Source: Verrucomicrobium spinosum DSM 4136 = JCM 18804 (GTDB lineage: Bacteria; Verrucomicrobiota; Verrucomicrobiia; Verrucomicrobiales; Verrucomicrobiaceae). From it: a stretch of 64,000 bases of DNA. Below, in pieces: positions 57,850-64,000 of this stretch (the first letter of the stretch is position 1; each line of letters begins with the position of its first letter). A model generated the notes under the pieces. The model ran no database searches, had not been told where the DNA came from, and worked only from the letters and a program-made list of their open reading frames with translations. The stretch spans positions 496,001-560,000 of the forward strand of contig NZ_ABIZ01000001.1 of the NCBI RefSeq assembly GCF_000172155.1. Reading direction: 5' to 3'. The position numbers and the translations under genes were made by a program.

Positions 57850-58626
57850 TCAGTCCGTGCCTTTGCGCCGACGGAAAATGGTCTCTACCACATTGCGGAC
57901 GTATTGCTCATCGCTCAGCCCGTGGATCGTTTCTTCGGGGAATTTGACCAGCTCGCGGAAGTGGGTGGCCAGATTCTCAAAAAGGGTGATGCGTGCTTGG
58001 GGGGTGAGTTCCTCCCGACGGACCAGGGCATTGAGCGCCACCTGCGCCTCCTCTGGTCCCACCTTCTGGCGAAGTCGCGCTTCCAGGTGGGGGTGGTCGC
58101 GCAGGGAGTTGTACTTGCCCGCCAGGACGGAGGCCACATCCGGTGGTGTCGTCTTGAGGGTGCGCACTACCACTGTGCCTGCCGCCAGGTCCCCAAGGCG
58201 CTGGGAACGGGGCGTGAACAGGGCCACAAGCCCGCCCACCGCGTAGAACAACGGCAGCATGTCCACGAAGCGCAGGAGATTGCGCACCACCACTTGGGAG
58301 GGGCGCAGCTTCAGCCCGCTCTCATCCATGACGCGGAGGCCCATCACCTTTTTTCCCAGCGTCTGGCCCCGCCAGAGCAGTTCCATCGCCATGCGGGCTC
58401 CCTCCATGCACACAAACTGGATCAGAATCGCCAGCCCCACGCCTGTGTCTCCCCCGAGGAACTGCATGGCGCGCAGGATTGGGGCGATGACGTTCATGGC
58501 GGCCATGATGGCTACGAAGTCAATGAAGAACGCCACCGCCCGGGTGAAGGGGCCGGCCAGGGGGAGGGAGAAGGATACACCCTCCGGAGTGGCGATCTGC
58601 AGCGTGGCGGTGCGGCTGGCGTTCAT
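57850..58626 (-). CDS. RDD family membrane protein
   Basis: A 258-residue protein starting MNASRTATLQIATPEG. The RDD hallmark helices are at about 28-120 (AGPFTRAVAFFIDFVAIMAAM with the R and D residues; GQTLGKKVMGLRVMD; VVVRNLLRFVDMLPLFY). The C-terminal ~90 residues are soluble and helical. It is the last gene of a MoxR-DUF58-SpoIIM-RDD operon; the family's transport role is poorly defined. Confidence 0.9.
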   Translation of the reverse strand: MNASRTATLQIATPEGVSFSLPLAGPFTRAVAFFIDFVAIMAAMNVIAPILRAMQFLGGDTGVGLAILIQFVCMEGARMAMELLWRGQTLGKKVMGLRVMDESGLKLRPSQVVVRNLLRFVDMLPLFYAVGGLVALFTPRSQRLGDLAAGTVVVRTLKTTPPDVASVLAGKYNSLRDHPHLEARLRQKVGPEEAQVALNALVRREELTPQARITLFENLATHFRELVKFPEETIHGLSDEQYVRNVVETIFRRRKGTD

Positions 58627-58673
58627 GGCAGGGCGCGTCGAAAAGGAGCAAAAAGAAACGGGTGTCCGTGAGG

Positions 58674-59693
58674 TCAGGCGGCGGGTGTCGAGGTGGCGCG
58701 ACGACCGCAGAGGAAGAGGAAAGCGGCCAGTCCGACCAACTCCACAGTACCGAAGGTAATCTTCACCCAGTAAGGGAGCACTGGGGCATGGTACTGGGAG
58801 AAGAAGGCCTCCACGATGCCCGCCCACACCAGCATGACGGCGGCACCGCCTGCCAGGGTGGCCAGATCCGGGGTGATGAGTCGAAGTCGCTTCCGCAAAC
58901 GGTGAGGCGTGCCCCAGCCGATGAGGGCGCGTCCCAGCACCAGCCCGCCCTGGCCCGCGACCAGGATGGCAGGGATCTCAATGGAACCGTGCGGCAGCAG
59001 CCAGCCCAGGAGGAACACGACCTGGCCGTCCATCACATAGTCCACCGCCACGGCGCCGAGAATGACACCGTTGTAGAACAGCAAGACTACGGTGAGAATC
59101 CCGAAAGTGATGCCAAAGGCCAGAGCCCGCAGGGAGACGGTGATATTGTTCTGCATTAACTCGGCAGAGAAGCTCGCCTTGTGCCCGGACATACGGTCAA
59201 ATTCGGTGGGTCGTTCCTCCCGGGCCACACGCTGACTGGGGGTCTGCTCCACCAGGTGGCCGAACTGGGACGGGAAGATCGCTTCACGCCCCTCTTGGCC
59301 ATGCAGGACGAGAATCCCTCCGAGCAGCGCCCCCACGAAGGTGAGGATGACCGCCATGTTGAAGCCCCAGATCTGGCGACGAAAGGTGTCAGGAAAAGTG
59401 CGGGTGAGCCAGTGCCAGGGTTTGAAGTGTCGGGGATTCCGGGTGGCGGAGTGGATCTCTGCGTAGCCAGTACCCACCAGATTCTCCAGGTAGGCTTTCA
59501 ACTCGGGCTCGGCGGAATATCCCTGAATGCGGGCGAGGTCCGCCGAGGCGCGCTGATAGAGGGCCAGCAGATGGCGGGAGTACTTCAAGTCTGAGAGGGA
59601 GGCCAATCCTTCGCGCACCCGCCCCAGCTCCCGCTCCAGTTCCTGCCAGACAGGGCGTTCCCGTTCGATGAAAGTCTTGAGATCGGCGATCAT
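58674..59693 (-). CDS. SpoIIM-like (stage II sporulation protein M family) membrane protein
   Basis: A 339-residue protein: a helical N-terminal region with FIERERPVWQELERELGRV and later RRQIWGFNMAVILTFVGALLG, then several hydrophobic helices with MQNNITVSLRALAFGITFGILTV, LLPHGSIEIPAILVAGQGGL and a basic stretch. These match the SpoIIM family found outside spore-formers next to RDD and DUF58 genes. SpoIIM in Bacillus works in engulfment, but there is no sign of sporulation here. Confidence 0.9.
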   Translation of the reverse strand: MIADLKTFIERERPVWQELERELGRVREGLASLSDLKYSRHLLALYQRASADLARIQGYSAEPELKAYLENLVGTGYAEIHSATRNPRHFKPWHWLTRTFPDTFRRQIWGFNMAVILTFVGALLGGILVLHGQEGREAIFPSQFGHLVEQTPSQRVAREERPTEFDRMSGHKASFSAELMQNNITVSLRALAFGITFGILTVVLLFYNGVILGAVAVDYVMDGQVVFLLGWLLPHGSIEIPAILVAGQGGLVLGRALIGWGTPHRLRKRLRLITPDLATLAGGAAVMLVWAGIVEAFFSQYHAPVLPYWVKITFGTVELVGLAAFLFLCGRRATSTPAA

Positions 59694-59722
59694 GGGTGCG
59701 TTTCGGTCCGGGGCTATCGGAG

Positions 59723-61081
59723 CTAGATGAGCTGGCGCTTCTTCACGCGCAGGTATTCGTTCACCACATCCGCCACCAAGTTCTCCTGGAGGGAGGAGGT
59801 CAGGTGCACCCCGCGCTGCTTGAGCACCCGCGTGGTTTCCTGAAGATCATTCCACAGTAGCTGGCCCGCCAGGCGACCATAGAGCTCCTCGTCGTTCTTG
59901 ATTTCATCGCCCTTGCCAAAAAGGGGGGCGATCTCCTTCTGCCCCAGCATGTGGGTGAGCACCACGTGGCGGCGCGCCACCAGGCTCACGCCTTCCACAA
60001 ACTGCTCGGACAGCCAGGGTTCACCCAGATCTGTGAGGAAGATCATCAGGGAACGGTGACGCAGGCGGTTGCCGATGTGGATGAAAACGTCCTCGTAGTC
60101 CGGGCTCACGGGATCGGCCTGCAGGGTGTAGAGAACGTCCCGGATGGTGTTGTAGTGACTGCGCCCACCCCCGGCGGGGATGATGCGCTGCACCCGATCG
60201 GAGAAGACGATGAGGCCAAATTTGTCCGTCTGCTGCTCGGCAGCCAGAGCCAGCACGAGTGTGGCCTGGATGAAGCGTTCCAGATGCGTCTTGGCCAGGA
60301 ATCCGGCCTCCTGTTGCTCGGCCAACTGGTCCAGCCGCCGGGCGCTGCGGCGGGACGCATCGATAGCCACGTACACCTCCTGCGTGCGCTCCAGTTGAAA
60401 CATCTTCGTCACCGGGAAGCGGCGCTTGGCCGTGCCCCGCCAGAAGATGTCATCGTAGCTGTCGCCCGGGGCATACTCCCGGAGCTGCTCAAACTCCCGC
60501 CCCTTGCCGATCTGACGCACATGGTGAATGCCGATGACTCCCCTGCGGAAAAAGAGAGGTGCCAGCACGTTGCGCTCCCTCGTCAGGTCGGGGTACACGC
60601 GGAACTCCGTCTTACAGGGCAGCGAGCGGCGGGCATGCCAGAGGCCCAGGCGCGAGCGGCCCTCCAGGTGCACCCGGTGGATGAGGTGATTTCCGCGCTC
60701 CACGGCCTTCAGATTCCAGGTCAGGCGGGTGTTTTCCAGGTCCTTCTTGAGTGTGGGATTGAGGATGGGGCGCTCACTGTCCAACCCCTCCGGGAAGCCC
60801 AGACCCACGCGCAACCAGCTGCAGCGCCCACCGGGATTGGTGAGGGTGGCTTCCATCACCAGTTCGCGCCCCTTTGAGGTGCGGATCGTCTCGGGGAGCT
60901 TCACTTTTAGCGCCTGCAGAGAGGCGGCGGCACTGGGGGCGTCCAAGGCCACCATGAGCAGCAGCAACACGGCCACACCCAGCATCGCCGCCACTGGGGC
61001 CTCGGCAAGACCCAGCAGGGCAAAGAGCGGGATGCCCAGAATGCCGGTGAAAAGTAGCAGGCGGTTGGAGGGGACGAGCAT
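59723..61081 (-). CDS. DUF58 domain protein (vWA-like)
   Basis: A 452-residue protein with two N-terminal membrane helices (about 8-50), a beta-sandwich region and the DUF58 core REYAPGDSYDDIFWRGTAKR, followed by a von Willebrand A-like segment (EVYVAIDASRRSA and later SLMIFLTDLGEPWL). Proteins of this family are commonly paired with MoxR ATPases in a presumed chaperone or metal-insertion pair. It is 65 bp downstream of the moxR gene. Confidence 0.92.
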   Translation of the reverse strand: MLVPSNRLLLFTGILGIPLFALLGLAEAPVAAMLGVAVLLLLMVALDAPSAAASLQALKVKLPETIRTSKGRELVMEATLTNPGGRCSWLRVGLGFPEGLDSERPILNPTLKKDLENTRLTWNLKAVERGNHLIHRVHLEGRSRLGLWHARRSLPCKTEFRVYPDLTRERNVLAPLFFRRGVIGIHHVRQIGKGREFEQLREYAPGDSYDDIFWRGTAKRRFPVTKMFQLERTQEVYVAIDASRRSARRLDQLAEQQEAGFLAKTHLERFIQATLVLALAAEQQTDKFGLIVFSDRVQRIIPAGGGRSHYNTIRDVLYTLQADPVSPDYEDVFIHIGNRLRHRSLMIFLTDLGEPWLSEQFVEGVSLVARRHVVLTHMLGQKEIAPLFGKGDEIKNDEELYGRLAGQLLWNDLQETTRVLKQRGVHLTSSLQENLVADVVNEYLRVKKRQLI

Positions 61082-61146
61082 GGGGGCGGTTCAGGTCAAC
61101 TCAGCACACACACCAGAGCAGGGCAGGCATGAGGGGAAGGCAGACC

Positions 61147-62112
61147 CTAGCGCGGCACCGGAACGGCTTCCAGCACGCGGCCGATCAGTTCCTCAAGGGT
61201 GAGACCTTCGATCTCGAACTCCGGACGCAGCACCATGCGGTGCCCCAGAACCGGGGCGGCCAGGGCGCGCACGTCGTCAGGCGTCACGAAGTCCCGCATG
61301 TCCAGCGCAGCGCGGGCCCGGCTCGCGAGCAGGAGAGACTGGGTGGCGCGGGGCCCGGCTCCCACCAAGACCGCCTCATGGTCGCGGGTGGCGCGGACGA
61401 GGTCCACAATGTAGGCGATGAGGTCATCTCGCACCACGATGTGGTGCAGAGCAGCCCGCAGGGTGGCGATGCGGTCGGCGGTGAGCACCTGACGCACGGC
61501 ACCGCTCTCCAGCACCGACTCTGGAGACTCGTTCCCCAGCATGCGGGTGGCCAGATCCAGCTCTTCGTTCCGGGTGGGGTAGGTCACCTGCACCTTGAAC
61601 ATGAAACGGTCCTTCTGCGCCTCTGGCAGCGGGTAGGTGCCCTCGTATTCCACCGGGTTCTGCGTGGCAAATACCGTGAAGCTGGAGGGGAGGGGGTGCG
61701 TCTCGTTATCGATCGTCACCAGGCGCTCCTGCATGGCCTGGAGCAGGGCGGATTGGGTCTTGGCCGGGGCGCGGTTGATTTCATCCGCGAGCAGGAAGCT
61801 GGTGAAGACGGGGCCTTTGACGAGGACGAAGGCGTTGTCTTTGAGGTTGAAGACGCTGGTGCCCGTGATGTCCGCCGGCATGAGGTCCGGGGTGAACTGG
61901 ATGCGGGCGAACTCGCCCCCCAGTACGCGGGCCAGGGTGCGCACCAGGAGGGTCTTGCCCACGCCCGGCACCCCTTCCACCAGCACATGGTGACCGGTGA
62001 AGATGGCGATCAGGGCGTGATCAATGACGTTCTGCTGGCCAATGATGACTTTGGCGATCTCGGCACGCGCATCAGAGAGCGCAGCCTTCACGGTTTCGAG
62101 GGTTTCAGTCAT
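61147..62112 (-). CDS. MoxR-family AAA+ ATPase
   Basis: A 321-residue AAA+ protein. Walker A GVPGVGKT at 47-54, then RIQFTPDLMPADITGTSVF, Walker B FLLADEINRAPAKTQSALLQAM and sensor 1 FATQNPVEYEGTYPLPEAQ are diagnostic of the MoxR branch. First gene of the operon with DUF58, SpoIIM and RDD. It likely acts as an assembly chaperone for the DUF58 partner or its substrate. Confidence 0.95.
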   Translation of the reverse strand: MTETLETVKAALSDARAEIAKVIIGQQNVIDHALIAIFTGHHVLVEGVPGVGKTLLVRTLARVLGGEFARIQFTPDLMPADITGTSVFNLKDNAFVLVKGPVFTSFLLADEINRAPAKTQSALLQAMQERLVTIDNETHPLPSSFTVFATQNPVEYEGTYPLPEAQKDRFMFKVQVTYPTRNEELDLATRMLGNESPESVLESGAVRQVLTADRIATLRAALHHIVVRDDLIAYIVDLVRATRDHEAVLVGAGPRATQSLLLASRARAALDMRDFVTPDDVRALAAPVLGHRMVLRPEFEIEGLTLEELIGRVLEAVPVPR

Positions 62113-62447
62113 GGCGAAAATTCAGGCCTGAGGGCGGACCGTTGGCAGGGTGACTTCATGCCTGCCGGATGACAAGCACAAGTCGCTCAGTGCACCCAGT
62201 TTCTCCGTGTCACCACATCGGTCAACTAAAGGTGCAACGTGCGGGTGCAAAATTCGCCAGGGTTGCGGGCCGGTGTTAGGGAGGCGTTTTGACGCTAGCA
62301 CTGCCGCTGCACCGGTAGGAGGTCGTCTTTGCCTCCGGTAGGTCCGCGCAGGAGGGCTCTGGCCTGCGGGTGCCGGGTCGTCATCTTGGGGAAGGGCGGC
62401 ACGATGCACTCTGGTTCCAGCGTTGTTCCTCTGCACTCGATGTCGAT
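62113..62447. other. Gene-free stretch upstream of the MoxR operon
   Basis: About 335 bp without a recognisable gene, repeat or strong hairpin. It separates the MoxR operon from the broken small gene upstream and probably contains the MoxR operon promoter, but no convincing -35/-10 pair was singled out. Confidence 0.45.
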
Positions 62448-62781
62448 CTATGAATGGTACTTCTTGTGGCGATGCAGGATGAACTCGGTGCAGGGAAACA
62501 GCCGGCCCCGATTGGATTCCGGCTCTTCGTAGTCTTCGACCGGGCCGTAGTCATACAGGTTACTGGCTCTGCAGAAAGAGCACACGACCATCCTCGAGTT
62601 CGATGAAGCACCCCGGTCCTTCATCACTCCTCTCGCTCACTTTAAAGGCGCGTCGGGCACATTGGGAAGTGGATGCCAGCAGTCCATGGGCCTTCAGGGC
62701 AGTTGGATCGAGGTCCTTTGTTTTAGGACCTAGCGAACCAAAGGGCGTGCTGTTTCCTGGGCTCAGGATCACAGTGGCCAT
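62448..62781 (-). pseudogene. Small hypothetical gene with a one-base frameshift
   Basis: From the ATG at 62781 the frame reads 73 residues to ...EDGRVLFLQSQ and a TAA at 62560. The next frame continues as protein-like sequence LYDYGPVEDYEEPESNRG ... FILHRHKKYHS to a TAG at 62448. Removing one A from AGTAACCTG restores Q-S-Q-Y-L-Y-D-Y and a single frame of 110 residues. This points to a one-base insertion, either a real mutation or a sequencing error. The restored product has no family recognised. Confidence 0.62.
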
Positions 62782-62981
62782 CGTCGATTCACAACAGGAT
62801 GCAAGGAGCGCTGCCGATGTAGCCTGGAAATGCAGACCCCAGCGGCTTCTTCAGGCGCGCTCATTCCGAGGTCAGCAGCCCCGTCGAATGAATTATTTCA
62901 TTGGCAAAGAAATTTCTCCAGCCAATGTAGGATTGACGAGGCGGGGCTCGGGTCGCAGCGTGGGGAAAGCCCTTGGATAAG

Positions 62982-63704
62982 ATGAAATTCCTGCTCCGCA
63001 CCCTCACCCTGACCATGTTGTCCGTATGCGGGGTGGGGTGCCGGGATTCTTCCGGAGCCAGCGGGCTCGGTCCCAGTCCCGGCAGTGCTCATCACTATCG
63101 CATCAGCCAGCCAGCCCCCGAAGAGGTGGCTGACTCCGCATCAGCGTTGCTGGCCTCCTGCGACGCTGCGGGCATTCCTCTGCGGGACGCTTTGGTGAGC
63201 ACACCCCGGGAGGGGGCGATCGAGACCCTCCTGCAGCGTCCAGTCCACCCTTCCGTACACAATTGGTTCGTCTGGATGGATGGCCTGGGATTGCCGGAAA
63301 GAGTGCGACGTCCCTTGGAGTTTCCACCTGGGGCGGCATTCCTTCCAAGAACTGGAGTCCGTGACCTGGCCAAGCAGTCTTCAACTGAGTTGCTTGGAGC
63401 GCCCGGCTTTGAAGGGAGTCAGCTCGTTCCCGTCTCAGGCATGTTGGCCACGGTGAGCGTGGAGTGCGATCCGGCGAGCCCGCTGTACGGGGCGGTGGTG
63501 GCCTCGTCAGAGCGGGGGTGGAACGGGGCACAGTTCTACCCCAGTCTCGTGGCCTATCTGAATTTTCTGCGAGCTTGCGTTCAGGAAGAGGCCCTCATCT
63601 GGGACGGGGACCGGGACATGCTGGTGGTGGACTTCCAGAAACTGCGGGTGATCGAGGGGGAGCTAGGCGTGACCTCTGCCTTCCCGGCGGGTGGCGACGA
63701 GTGA
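62982..63704 (+). CDS. Hypothetical lipoprotein
   Basis: A 240-residue protein beginning MKFLLRTLTLTMLSVCGVGC, a signal peptide with Cys20 as probable lipid-attachment site (the residue at -3 is not ideal). An in-frame TTG nine bases upstream is possible. The rest is soluble with no domain that I recognise; the C-terminal part (YGAVVASSERGWNGAQFYPSLVAYLNFLRAC) has an aromatic-rich helix. It stands alone, divergent from the broken small gene and convergent with ilvC. Confidence 0.7.
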   Translation: MKFLLRTLTLTMLSVCGVGCRDSSGASGLGPSPGSAHHYRISQPAPEEVADSASALLASCDAAGIPLRDALVSTPREGAIETLLQRPVHPSVHNWFVWMDGLGLPERVRRPLEFPPGAAFLPRTGVRDLAKQSSTELLGAPGFEGSQLVPVSGMLATVSVECDPASPLYGAVVASSERGWNGAQFYPSLVAYLNFLRACVQEEALIWDGDRDMLVVDFQKLRVIEGELGVTSAFPAGGDE

Positions 63705-63735
63705 TCCATCGGGTGCATCTCCCGGCACAAAGAAA

Positions 63736-63765
63736 AAGCGCGAATCCGTTGCCGGATTCGCGCTT
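63736..63765. terminator. Bidirectional terminator between the lipoprotein gene and ilvC
   Basis: The perfect 13-bp stem AAGCGCGAATCCG/CGGATTCGCGCTT has a four-base loop and is flanked by A-runs on the left and right. The left A-run gives a U-tract to transcripts from ilvC on the minus strand. The two genes converge on it. Confidence 0.88.
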
Positions 63766-63822
63766 AAAAATGAATGAGAGTCTTGTGCGAAGGAGAAGTG
63801 ATCGGGTGGACCGATTCTCTTC

Positions 63823-64000
63823 TTATTCGTAGCTGGCCTGGGAACCGCCGATTTCGCGCTTCTTGACCCAGCTCATCAGACTGCGGAGGCGGCCACCGAC
63901 TTCTTCGATCTGGTGAGCTTCGCCTTCTTTACGCAGACGGTTGAAGTTGGGCTGGCCAGCGTTGTATTCGTCGGTCCATTCCTTGGCAAACTCGCCGCTC
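63823..64000 (-). CDS. ilvC: Ketol-acid reductoisomerase, C-terminal fragment (cut by window edge)
   Basis: The minus strand reads SGEFAKEWTDEYNAGQPNFN, RLRKEGEAHQIEEVGGRLR and SLMSWVKKREIGGSQASYE before TAA at 63823. The pattern F-A-x-E-W-x-x-E, A-G-x-P-x-F, E-x-H-x-I-E-x-V-G-x-x-L-R and a terminal M-x-W is the C-terminal knotted domain of class I IlvC, the second enzyme of branched-chain amino acid synthesis. Only the last ~59 residues are in the window; the rest of the gene lies to the right. Confidence 0.9.
   Translation of the reverse strand, partial: SGEFAKEWTDEYNAGQPNFNRLRKEGEAHQIEEVGGRLRSLMSWVKKREIGGSQASYE

Noticed and set aside
58627-58827. Upstream extension of the RDD gene
   Set aside because: It overlaps the end of the SpoIIM-like gene and lacks family similarity; MNASRTATLQI is the natural start.

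Overview
The window looks like a chromosomal segment of a Verrucomicrobiota bacterium, probably near the Verrucomicrobium/Prosthecobacter group. The grounds are PEP-CTERM proteins built from autotransporter-type beta-strand repeats, a dehydrogenase-HEAT-cytochrome c fusion of the type common in the PVC superphylum, weak or absent Shine-Dalgarno sequences before most starts, and high G+C. The taxonomic call is inference from gene content. No rRNA gene and no recognisable transposase was seen.

Layout. 1-8.1 kb: two PEP-CTERM beta-repeat surface proteins (the first cut by the window edge), a NarL/FixJ response regulator and an FMN reductase. 8.1-9.5 kb: a non-coding block bounded by an 82-bp inverted repeat, then tRNA-Val(TAC). 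9.7-16.8 kb: a complete F1Fo ATP synthase operon, atpBEFHAGDC, with a consensus CRP/FNR-type palindrome upstream and a clear terminator downstream. 16.8-17.9 kb: a non-coding segment of about 536 bp duplicated in direct orientation. 18-27.6 kb: housekeeping genes (TraB/GumN protein, methyltransferases, trpB, mutY, RNase HIII, HU/IHF, YgdR-like lipoprotein, maf) ending with a Kef-type K+/H+ antiporter and its flavodoxin-fold oxidoreductase.

27.6-33.2 kb is an accessory island of visibly lower G+C: an overlapping winged-helix/nucleotidyltransferase pair resembling a type IV toxin-antitoxin module, divergent from a 1,418-residue STAND-type NTPase with a C-terminal PD-(D/E)XK-like nuclease signature. 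This is the best candidate here for an undescribed, probably antiviral, system. 33.7-53.2 kb is a nearly complete type IV pilus/type II secretion-like machine: seven prepilin-type proteins (one with a long Ser-Gly-Ser-Thr-Thr repeat), a PilX-like protein, PilB- and PilT-type ATPases, a PilC/GspF platform, PilM/N/O/P-position proteins, a hybrid histidine kinase plus response regulator in the same transcription direction, and a divergent secretin. No prepilin peptidase lies in the window.

53.3-53.9 kb holds a 130-bp tandem repeat with two tetraloop hairpins per unit. After it come a dienelactone hydrolase, the large PVC-type cytochrome/dehydrogenase, a MoxR-DUF58-SpoIIM-RDD operon, a small gene apparently broken by one inserted base, an unknown lipoprotein, and the 3' end of ilvC at the right edge.
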